Shown here in pieces: positions 1 to 8,470 of a stretch of 64,000 nucleotides of DNA. This DNA is from Acanthosoma haemorrhoidale (Eukaryota > Arthropoda > Insecta > Hemiptera > Acanthosomatidae). The DNA lies in the NCBI GenBank assembly GCA_930367205.1, contig OV884014.1, positions 76,115,104 to 76,179,103 of the forward strand, in the 5' to 3' direction. The notes beneath the pieces are model-generated. The model saw only the letters and a list, made by a program, of their open reading frames with translations. It made no database searches and was not told the DNA's origin. Every line of letters begins with the position of its first letter. The first letter of the stretch is position 1. The position numbers and the translations under genes were made by a program.

Positions 1-338
1 AGTAACAGAAGCCCCGAACCGCTGTTGAGGTGAACTTGAGAACCACAAGGAGCGGTAAGAAAGTTTTCCGTTGTAAAAAAAAAAAAACGAACGACCAAGG
101 AGATAGGATCTGAATACTGAACAGATCGACGATGCGAAATAATCCAACGATCTGATGAGGAGGCCATAGGATAGGATTATTTTGACTTAACGGGGGCAAA
201 AAGACGGACGGAGAGATAAGAAATAGAAATGATTAAATGAACGATCTGAATTCCTCAACGACTGAGACATAATGGACGCAACTTGGTAGCCTTAAATTGT
301 CCATTATCGAATGCTAACCAAAGCACAGTCAGGATCCT
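1..338. other. unannotated, nothing recognised
   Basis: No gene, repeat or RNA is recognised here. There is a run of thirteen A at about 77-89 and mixed-composition sequence after it. The stretch ends at the target-site duplication of the first family A insertion. Confidence 0.5.
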
Positions 339-352
339 TTGAGATGTTAAGG

Positions 353-614
353 TGTCCTGAGCGTCTGTGGCTCTCGCGCTCTTGGTCAGCCTCCACTGGC
401 TAGTATCCGGTGACGCGGCTGACGGAGGAGCGTGGGGACTTCCCAAGACTCCGCTTTCTCTTCGCGGTGGATTTGGGGGGTCTCTGGGCTGTTTGTAAAT
501 ATTGTATGAATGAGCGAGTGAATGATGAACTGTAAATATGGTATGAATGAGAGCATTTATCTTAATTACTTATTGCCTTATAAAAGGCAGATTGTAAATT
601 TAGCACAATAAAAG
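353..614 (+). mobile_element. Family A LINE, 3'-end fragment (copy A1)
   Basis: This is a 262-bp, 5'-truncated copy of the 3' untranslated region of a Jockey-like non-LTR retrotransposon. It matches the reverse-strand copies at 1345-2083 and 51229-51871 closely. It starts in the shared segment TGTCCTGAGCGTCTGTGG and ends at CACAATAAAAG without a long poly-A tail. It is bounded by an exact 14-bp target-site duplication, TTGAGATGTTAAGG, at 339-352 and 615-628, which fixes both ends. A small hairpin (TGCCTT / AAGGCA) lies just before the 3' end. No coding sequence is left. The open frame on the opposite strand at 255-446 is incidental. Confidence 0.9.
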
Positions 615-628
615 TTGAGATGTTAAGG

Positions 629-1344
629 AATGCACCTGTCAGATTTCACGGCTACTAGAGCTGTACCCACATCTTTTGTCTATGGGATGGGAAGATTGAA
701 TCTATTTCGCCCCAGCGACCGGAAGCACTAACAGACAGGCAGGGCCACGGACAGGTTCAGCGAGGAGGGCCAACAAGTGCGCTACAGAAGGGGACCGAGT
801 AGAGCTCATTTGTCTGTAGAGGGAGGCCTCCGCTGGGTCTATCTTCGGCGGGTATCGACACAGGATCTGCCCGAAGACAAAGCATAGACAAATACTCTTC
901 ATCTAGTTTATATATGTTTGTCGCGTGTTTTGTATTCAAAAGACTCATTCAAGAATAAACCCAGCAAGTAATGGTTGCTACTGAGTCAGTTAACAAAAGG
1001 ATTAAAACAATTAGCTTGATTTGCGGGCGAGGATTTTGACTGAAAAATTACCTAATGGTCTAGATCCTGAAAACAATTGATACATCGATCGAGGGTTCCA
1101 AAAGTAACAACAGAAGAAGCCATTGTGTCGTTTGGAGGTGATGTCTACTAGGAATTGACAGTTCTCAGAAAATACTACCGAAGCCTTAAGCTTGTTTTCC
1201 GAGTCGGTAAAGTGTGTAAAAAGTCGGGTAAAATCATTTTTGTAAAAAAGAGCTAGCACCAGGGCGATACGGCGTTTCCAAAGAGTTGAATATGAGACAG
1301 AAACAGTGTAAAGCGACGAAGAAAGTGACCCCTAATAATAATAA
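629..1344. other. unannotated; GC-richer patch at 700-900
   Basis: No gene is recognised. A GC-richer patch at about 700-900 gives two overlapping minus-strand frames of 63-66 residues, and another minus-strand frame of 82 residues lies at 1011-1259. None resembles a family I know, and overlapping frames on one strand argue against coding. The last 13 bases (1332-1344) are the left target-site duplication of copy A2. Confidence 0.4.
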
Positions 1345-2083
1345 TTCTTTATTGTGCAATAATTACAATCTGCCTTTTATAAGGCAATAATAATACAGAT
1401 AAATGATCTCACTCATACCATATTTACAGTTCATTCACTCGCTCGTTCATACAATAGGACATGATTGGAGAAACTGGCCATTGCCAGGACTCCCACTGTC
1501 ACGCGATTATAGCAGGTCACGAGGCCACTGCCGTTTCAGTCTCCGAGGAGGATTATAGGGATGAGTGACGCAGTGCAAAGACTGTGCTACAGGATTAGGG
1601 TGGTTGGAAAGGCTATTGTGGAATTTCATAAACTTGGAAGGGATGAGTTCTAGAATGTAGGGTATATTAAGGTCGTTATGAAGGGTTTTGTTGCTGACAT
1701 AATAAGGGGCATGTACTATTGTTCTCAGGACTTTGGATTGAAATGATTGGATACGCTTGATGTTCGACTTTTTTGCTGTCCCCCATAGCTCTATTCCGTA
1801 TGTCCAGATTGGTTTAAGTATAACTTTGTAGATTAGTAGTTTATTTTCTATTGAGAGATGGGATGACCTTTGAAGTAGTCTGTACAGTTGTCCAAAGCGT
1901 CTGTTTAGTTCTTGTCTTTTTAGCCTCGTATGTGGGTTCCAGGTCAGTCGTTTGTCGAGATGGAAGCCTAAGTACCGTACTGTTTCGGTTACAGGGAGAG
2001 GAATAGAATTAGAATAAACTAGTGGACAAGTCTTGCGACAAAGGGTGAAGGTTATGTGGGAGCATTTTGCTTCATTAACTTTG
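1345..2083 (-). mobile_element. Family A Jockey-like LINE, 5'-truncated (copy A2)
   Basis: This is a 739-bp reverse-strand insertion containing the last part of ORF2 and the whole 3' untranslated region. Its ends are marked by the 13-bp direct repeat CTAATAATAATAA at 1332-1344 and 2084-2096. That repeat is low-complexity, but it sits exactly where homology to the other copies stops. The 3' end carries the family hairpin (TGCCTT / AAGGCA) followed by an ATT-rich tail. It is nearly identical to copy A6 over the region they share, so the insertion looks young. Truncation falls inside the reverse transcriptase, as expected from incomplete target-primed reverse transcription. Confidence 0.92.
1507..2082 (-). 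pseudogene. ORF2 C-terminal part, Jockey-like reverse transcriptase (5'-truncated)
   Basis: This open frame of 191 codons ends in TAA at 1507-1509. It has no start codon because the element is truncated at 2083, so ATG-based ORF callers miss it. Reading along the minus strand, it begins just before the NEAKCSHITFTL segment, then has RYLGFHLDKRLTW, the strongly Jockey-type block IENKLLIYKVILKPIWTYG with ELWGT, and a tail ending in RQWPRDLL. In Jockey elements these lie after the catalytic YxDD palm motif, in the thumb and C-terminal region of ORF2. The endonuclease and the catalytic palm are absent, so the piece cannot be an active polymerase. The frame has no internal stop, which fits a recent insertion. 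Confidence 0.9.
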
Positions 2084-2096
2084 CTAATAATAATAA

Positions 2097-3129
2097 CAAG
2101 CGTAAACTATAAAAACTGTAGGATGATTTTGGCCTACACAACACTTATTTTGTTTAGACGATTTAAGAATTTATGCATGGAAGAAAAATCAGAACATCTA
2201 ACCGAAATCGGGGGCGACCATGTTCTAACAAAAGCTTTTTTTTATTAATAGTGGATTAGATTATTTAGATTAGATTATTATTAATAGTGGTTCCGGTAAG
2301 TGGATCCTAATCATTATAAAAATAAACACTCCATAAAGATATATTGAGATAGTAGACAAAATGTGTAGAAACCTACAATGATCAACAACTTGTGGAATAT
2401 AATATTAATTAATAATAATTATCATCGAAAAGAAAAATTACTTGCTAGAACGGGTTTCGGATCGGGGACTACCTCAATTACCTATTGAGAAGATTTATCA
2501 ACTGAGCCTTGCCACGCGTGCTGAACTTTCCAATATCAGTTATCTTTGGTTCTTGCGAAGACAAATTTGTGCCCCAATCTTGCGAGTAATGTTTTCTTCA
2601 GCTCTTAGTTATTAATAATTATAAATCATACCAACAACGCAATAAAACCTTATTTTATAGCGTAATCCTTAGAGATAAACTATTATACAAATACATTAAA
2701 AGTTCTGTTCCACCGAGTGGCAGCCAACCCAGTAAAAAACTGCGCTCGACTTATCTCAAGTCCTCCGAGTTGTCGACGTCGACTGTAAGTTCTTTCGCCG
2801 GTTTATCAGAATGCAGATAAAAACTAGACCAGACCTCTCTTTCTTCAAGTTGTCCGTCTCGTCAGTCGCGCTCGCCACTTGTCGAAGCCCGTCCAATCCG
2901 AATATCGTATAATTTAGATTTTATATCGGCGTATTAAAGGCTATGAAAGGTTAGTCAACCGAGGAAACAAACAATCAAGCATTACCATTATATGAAGTAG
3001 TAGACATTAGGGTGCTCGCTTTAATCAACTTACCTGAAACAAAAAACAATTATTACAATAATAGACAAAATAATAGTATTATTTAAACTTATTATTTACC
3101 TTTACTGGCATAATTTATGTCAACTTCAC
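2097..3129. other. unannotated; GC-richer block at 2700-2900
   Basis: No coding sequence is recognised. A possible tRNA-derived relic lies on the minus strand near 2450-2520, but it is weak. The block at 2700-2900 is clearly richer in G and C and in CpG than its surroundings and contains the initiator-like string CGTCAGTCGCGC. It could be a promoter or a regulatory element, but no TATA box or convincing first exon is visible. Confidence 0.3.
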
Positions 3130-3245
3130 CACAGCTAATTTACATTCTGAATGAGAGAATGAACTCAATATAGTATATAAGGTATGAATGACACCATTTC
3201 TCACAACCACTTACTGCTCAATCAAGGCAAATTGTAATTTTTTTC
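3130..3245 (+). mobile_element. Diverged relic of family A 3' end
   Basis: The stretch keeps the order of short motifs seen in family A tails: AATATAGTATATAAGGTATGA, a CACAACCACTTACTGC segment, then CAAGGCAAATTGTAAT. It is too diverged to align base by base, so this is an old copy or a related subfamily. Confidence 0.5.
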
Positions 3246-5517
3246 GAAACTGCTAATTGAGAAGATAAGAGCCTGAGCATGCAAAAATACAAGACATTGT
3301 GACCTTTAGACAGAAACTTTAATCAAAATTAGTCCTATTTTTTTTACGTTGAAAAATAAAAAAACAAAAAACCCCAATTAAGGGTTTTAATTTTGAAGTG
3401 ACTTTTAATAATTATTGATAACTACTGTACTTGAGTAGCATCACTTAAAAATTACCAATCAGGGCGTAATGAAAGTTTAATTAGATACCCTACTCGATAT
3501 GAGAGGAAAATATTTATTTTTTAATAACTAAGTAATTAATTGATGACCCTTCATTATTATCAATATTAAATAATCAACGTGGCTATAAAAAACACACGCT
3601 CGAGCTAAAGCTGCAAACACGGTGTTAATAGCAGCTGTTTTCATTAATAAGGGCATAAAGATCTTTATATTGGTAACCTACTAAATAATGATTAATTAAT
3701 GAATTTCATGACTCTTCCTCTCATCGTAACAGTAAAAGGGGCCTATATTAAAATTTTATTACTCTAGGTAAAACAGAGGAACAACGGAGATCTTATGAAA
3801 AAAAAGAGCAGGTAATTCTTGACGGGAATCAATTCACTTTTTTATTTAGCCCCTTTTTCAAGTGCAAATGTTTCTGTTATACAAGGTTGCTTTTCAAGGT
3901 GTGCTCGCTAACTAAGCTATGCAATCCAAAACACCCTTTTTTGCACTTCGGTTGTTTTGAAAAGAGTATTCCAATTTTCTCAGAACGTCATTTCGATTTT
4001 TACTTGAGGGAGCAGAATTTATTTCAAAGAGGGCATATGGAATATGCTTAGTATTTCTTACACATCATAAACAGGAAACATTAAACTCAAACAGACTTTT
4101 CATAATCACTATCAGGAAAGTTCACAGAAATATTGTGTAAACCTTCTTCCGTGATGTTTGAACAAAACAAGAAACTTTACGAGCTCGGTAAAGCACGCGA
4201 CTGGACACTTCAGCGGTAAGGAGTGCTTGAACCGGAAGACGACCAGGTGCGGTGCAAGAGCTTGACAGACGGAAGTGCATCAGCTAACAGGTGCATAGGC
4301 TCACTATCAGTGTAGCAGCGGCTGCATTTCCGCCTCCTCCGTGAGAACTCTCTAGTGAGTAGTGAGCTATAGGGCCAGTGATATGTGTGAGTACTAAGGA
4401 TATGACAACTGCAAAGGCATCCGCTATGTAGTGTACAGTATATAGAGGACCACGTCTTTACGGTGCCTGGTCATGTGATATTTACTGTCGAACATAATTT
4501 TGGTTGAGGGACAAAATTTTCGACACTGGTTTCAATTGTCCTCTGAGTTTTCCAAAGTATAGAGTGACAATGAGGAAGCAATTAAGAACGTGGTGGAGTT
4601 TCTAGGATTAGGAGGTATTGCTGTAATGTAATGATGTAAACCAATAGCTGTTTTAAATTTATTTTAAGTTTAATTTATTCAGGCTTTATTATGTTATTAA
4701 TAACGGAAAAAAAAGAAAAATGGGGTGGAAAATTAATGAAGGAAGAGAGAATTGAAATATTAAATAAAAACAAAATCTCTATTAAGAAGCTGAATCGGAG
4801 GTACCCACCCGTATTAAGTAGAAAGTTTTCCCCTGAGATAAAAATACCACATTTATGTAGAATACAGAAAATAGTTTTATATGATAATACAATGCTACGT
4901 GTGGGTATTTCCAGATTATAAACTAGCTGATAACTCAAATAATGAATTCATTCTAAATAATTTTTGGCCAAAGCAAAGATTTGTAGCTGGGAGCACTTGG
5001 TGTTCGTCCAAGTACGCTACTCAGTTGCCTCTAAGCAATCGGTCTTGCAGCTGGTTGCACCATTAGCTATAAATTGTTAGAGCCAACAACAGACTACAAT
5101 GAAGTCATTTTCATATATTTCCTTCAGCAACCTCTAACGTTGGATATCATACAATTTCATAAGTAGGTAGGTGAGTATTATAACTGCTGATTTTTTTTAA
5201 ATTAGATTTAAACGCTATTATAAATTATAAAAATAAAATGATACAAGGACTTTCAAATTTAGTATCCATCGAGTAATTTGAACCAAGAGCAGTCAAAACT
5301 TCGTATCCTCTGGAAATCTCTTCCTCCTAATATCCACTGCTTCGTCCTTATAGCCCTTCAAAACCCTCCTATTCCAGCACTCATTCGCCATACAGACATA
5401 CGCTTGGGAAATATTTACTTCAACTATTTTTTACTATTCATTAGTCTATTCTCGTAAGTATTAACCTCGGGTTTTGTTTGAATTAAATGCCGTAAGTTAA
5501 TAACTGACACTAGCACT
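3246..5517. other. unannotated AT-rich stretch
   Basis: No gene is recognised in this 2.3-kb stretch. A segment at about 4187-4250 (GAGCTCGGTAAAGCACGCGA, then GTGCTTGAACCGG) resembles tRNA A- and B-box sequences and may be a decayed SINE head. The 76- and 87-residue frames at 4675-4938 lie on opposite strands over the same bases and are not convincing. The left edge of family B copy B1 is somewhere near the right end. Confidence 0.4.
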
Positions 5518-6203
5518 AGCATCAATCCCTCCAGAGCCCTGAAATTCGCTGAGAGCGCTAGTCAACGGATCGCCGAGAAACTCGATGCCGTCCACATTCA
5601 AGTCAACCCGGCCAAGACGCAAGGAATTATATTCAGTTACAAATCCGGAAAAAAGAAGCTCCCGAAATCCTTCGTCTTAGACGGCAAAGAGTGCCCTGTA
5701 AGCAACAAGCTGTGCTACCTCGGATTACCCTCGGTAGGCACTTGTCGTTCACAACGCATCTCGGCAAGAAATTAAGGAGTGTTAGGAAGAAATTCTTCAG
5801 CCTCGGACACCTACTTCACAGCCCGGCTTTATCGGTTCGCCTCAAGCTGCTGATATACCAGAGCGTCCTAAGACCTGCTTTGATGTATGGGACCCCTCTC
5901 TTCAAGTATCTGACTCCTAACACTCTCCAAACGCTCCAGCAATTTCAGAACAGAGTTCTCCGCACCTCCCTCAAACACACCCCTTTCGACCGAATGAAGG
6001 CCGACGAAATCCACAAAAAATTCGATGTGCTCACTATCCAAGATTTTATCAAGAGAAGGCACATCAAATTTTTTGACTCCCTAAGACATAGCCACAACCC
6101 ACTATTCTCCGACCTTCAGCCACCACCAATGCCCGTCAGATGGAAGCACTGCTGGACCGCCGAAGCCTGGAGGATGATCGACGTCATTGTACCCGATGAC
6201 TGA
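5518..6203 (+). pseudogene. Family B ORF2 reverse transcriptase C-terminal part, frameshifted
   Basis: The first part reads in one frame through LDAVHIQVNPAKTQGIIF and ends in NKLCYLG near 5721. The continuation, ITLGRHLSFTTHLGKKL, is in another frame and runs to a stop at 6201-6203. Placing one missing base at 5722-5724 joins the conserved YLG-(I/V)TL block of LINE reverse transcriptases. After it come LLIYQSVLRPALMYGTPLF, LQQFQNRVLRTSL and the family's terminal signature RRHIKFFDSL. The HIQVNPAKTQ segment normally follows the YxDD catalytic motif, so the palm and endonuclease have been lost. The copy is inactive on two grounds: truncation and frameshift. Confidence 0.85.
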
Positions 6204-6341
6204 ACGAACTACACCCAGCCAAGATATCGAGGCCGATCTCCCGGCCGACTCAACCGAAGCCACGATGACCCCATCTACCTGTGTAAGCTGGGTCGACCCT
6301 CCGGCCGAGAGGCTGACTCATTGCAGGTACCTGCCGGGGCG

Positions 6342-6391
6342 GGCCAGGCTTTGCCTGGCCGGCTACAATCCGCTGCCTAGGTGCCCCTAGG
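6342..6391 (+). other. Double hairpin in family B 3' UTR
   Basis: A perfect 8-bp stem, GGCCAGGC, TTT loop, GCCTGGCC, lies at 6342-6360. Fifteen bases later a second inverted repeat, CCTAGG with four bases between its arms, lies at 6376-6391. Some LINE reverse transcriptases recognise 3' UTR stem-loops, so a role as template recognition signal is possible. That role is inference. Confidence 0.6.
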
Positions 6392-6614
6392 CTCAACCCT
6401 TGGTAGACTCTCACTACCTTCCTGATTCCATCCACCATTTAGGCATTCCACACCCTATATCCTTCTCATACTTCCTTCAAATCGGGGTCTCCCCTTAGAG
6501 AAAGGCACTCATCAGTCCTAAATAATTTTCATTTATTTTTCCCGCATCCTATTTTTATAAGTTTGAGAGCTGAGAAAAAAAAAATAAAAAAAATAAAAAA
6601 AAAAATAACTGACA

Positions 6615-6799
6615 TCCAGTGGACTCTCACCACTGTACCACTACAATCAACCTCTACCGAGGCTTCCCACACTCCTTAATTTCCTCACACCACCTTTAAG
6701 CAGGTACTCCTAGTACAAGGATCCGCTCAACCCAAATATCCCTTTATTTTTCCCTCATCCTTAATCTTATAATTAGAGAGCTAAGAAAAAAAATAAAAT
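6615..6799 (+). mobile_element. Family B LINE 3' UTR fragment inserted at the tail of B1 (copy B2)
   Basis: This 185-bp copy of a second family B subtype begins CCAGTGGACTCTCACC after two bases and ends in AGAGAGCTAAGAAAA with an A-rich tail. It is flanked by a 14-bp direct repeat, AAAAATAACTGACA, at 6601-6614 and 6800-6813. It therefore inserted at the boundary of the older B1 poly-A tail. It matches copy B3 at 40825-41057 closely. Confidence 0.88.
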
Positions 6800-6827
6800 A
6801 AAAATAACTGACACGATCGATGGTCTG

Positions 6828-7258
6828 TTGTGCCATCACCTGACACACACTTACTACACTGGTGGTGCCGTCGGTGGGTGAGTTCATCCACCGGAGACTC
6901 ATCAAGTTTTTTGACTCGTTGCAGCACCTGACAAAGTGTTTATGACTCCACCACCCTTCCCGCATCGAGGGCAACAGACGGCGAGGAAAATTAGGTGAAG
7001 ATTTTGTTTGTTAGAAATTAGTTTTATGTTTTATGGTTCATAAGATGAGACCCACCACTTTTTAAACATGTATAGTAATGTATAATGCACATTACACCTT
7101 CGTAACAATTGCAAATCACAGAGTAAAATTGTAGAAAATGTAGCCTAGCTGCAGGAGATATAATATTGACCAACTGTAAATAGATTAATTTACATAGAAT
7201 ATATATATACATTGGATTCCATAATTTTTATAACAAGGGGATATGAAAAAAAAAAAAA
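6828..7258 (+). mobile_element. Family C LINE 3' end (copy C1)
   Basis: This is a 5'-truncated copy with the last codons of ORF2, a 3' untranslated region of about 300 bases and a poly-A tail at 7245-7258. The reverse complement matches the minus-strand copies at 7901-8167, 23804-25810 and 45730-46345. Shared markers are CCACCCTTCCCGCATCGA just after the stop codon, TTCATAAGATGAGACCC and the ending CAAGGGGATATG before poly-A. Confidence 0.85.
6874..6945 (+). pseudogene. Family C ORF2 C-terminus remnant
   Basis: The last 23 codons of the element's ORF2 read VGEFIHRRLIKFFDSLQHL and end in TGA at 6943-6945. The IHRR-x-IKFFDSL block is the same terminal signature as in family B and in the copy at 25248-25526, which places the families in related LINE lineages. 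Nothing upstream of it belongs to the element. Confidence 0.75.
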
Positions 7259-7900
7259 GTTTAAAAACGTATTTTATTGACATTTTTTTATTCGCTTTCA
7301 TTTTTATAACGTTCCATCAATGGATTTTTTACTGGAATCTATTTATCTTTCTCGTGTTTTCGTTCCCAGAATAAGGTTTTTTTTTTTCAAGTTTTCAAGC
7401 AGTTTAATTTTTTTTTACAGTTAAATTCGTTAATAAATTTAGTGCTTTACAGCCGATAGGATATGTTTATAGTTACAAAGGCATAAATACACAGATATAT
7501 AACGCACACATATACCTCGACCGATTCATGTCATGTAATTAATTATGGCTGATTATGGGAGAGAGAGAGATGGACGGATGCTGCAATCCCAGACACCCCA
7601 CATCCATCTTGTAACCTGTACATCACCTAGTGGCTAATAGTGGTTGCAATTGTACGCTGCATTGTCTATCTGTAGTATGAAGGGAGCTGGATTAATCGAC
7701 TCTTTGTCGTCGTCTGGATAGTTTTTGGATGTACGCAGGTTATTTAACAACTATATTTTTACTGCATAAGTCATTCGACCGGATGGACAGAGTCGTGGAA
7801 CAGTCTACACTACCGATAACTTATGAGCGTGAGGTCTGTCCTATTTACTCAATAGTGGCTTAGAAAACAATTTAGTCGTTCAGAAAAGGGTAAGACACAA
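7259..7900. other. unannotated
   Basis: This stretch is AT-rich, with a short GA microsatellite (7560-7570). No gene or repeat is recognised up to the left edge of copy C2. Confidence 0.4.
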
Positions 7901-8167
7901 CAATTTTTAATAATTTTACATTGTGATTTGTGATCGTTACAAAAGTATAATGTGCATTATACACTCATTGTCTAAAAATGTTTAAAAATCTTGGGGCTCA
8001 CCATATGAATCATAGACTTAAAACTAATTGACATCTAACAACAAAATCTTAACCTAATTTTGCCTGAAAGTCTGTTTCCATCGATGCGGGAAGGGTGGTG
8101 GGGTCGTAGTGACTGGGTTTGTTAGGTGCTACAACGAGCCAAATGTGAAAACTTGATGTGTCTCCGG
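7901..8167 (-). mobile_element. Family C LINE fragment without its 3' tail (copy C2)
   Basis: The segment matches the reverse complement of C1 from the middle of the 3' untranslated region to the final ORF2 codons. Markers are GTGCATTATACACTCATTG, GGGGCTCACCATATGAATC and TCGATGCGGGAAGGGTGGTG. It stops abruptly at CTTGATGTGTCTCCGG, where repeat E1 begins. The 3' end proper with poly-A is missing or too diverged to see. Confidence 0.75.
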
Positions 8168-8470
8168 AATGTCGGCGGGCGAGCCAACTCCACTGCTCCT
8201 ATCTACTCCTGCCAATCACAGGTATCGCAGTACTACCTGTTATAATTGGAACTGTTATTGTCCCTGTAGATCGGGGGGAGGATGAGAGTTGCGATTGTGG
8301 GAGTGATGGGCCTTCGATGGGCTCGACGTGTCCTATCGCAATCTCAGGGAGGATCCCCGAGAGGAACTGACCAACTGATGGAAATAAAAATGTAGAATGA
8401 TGGAGGTCTTTACCACAGCTCATCAGTTCAAGTAGCCATGTCCATCTTAAGTAGATATGAATATCGTCTT
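8166..8470 (-). repeat. Dispersed repeat E, copy 1
   Basis: About 300 bp is the reverse complement of 11428-11733 at roughly 97% identity apart from one indel. The copy here carries 17 additional bases near 8327-8344. In the direction of copy 2 it runs from CATATCTACTTAAGATGG to GCCCGCCGACATTCCG. On the minus strand a frame at 8199-8423 gives EGPSLPQSQLSSSPRSTG and further residues up to a stop, but the indel shifts this frame in the other copy, so coding is doubtful. I do not recognise the family. It is probably part of a larger mobile element. Confidence 0.8.

Larger units (their letters stand above)
5518..6600 (+). mobile_element. Family B LINE, 3' half with poly-A tail (copy B1)
   Basis: This is a 5'-truncated non-LTR retrotransposon with the end of ORF2, a 3' untranslated region of about 340 bases and an A-rich tail (about 6573-6605). 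The GC content is much higher than in the flanks. The untranslated region contains two neighbouring hairpins at 6342-6360 and 6376-6391. The end sequence, a TTTTTCCCGCATCC-type block followed by GAGAGCTGAG and poly-A, recurs at 6615-6799, 40825-41057 and, reversed, at 60382-60586. The 5' limit is approximate because no second copy covers it. Confidence 0.85.

Noticed and set aside
702..948. Two minus-strand frames in a GC-rich patch, possibly an exon
   Set aside because: They overlap in different frames, neither has homology I can recognise, and there is no convincing splice context.
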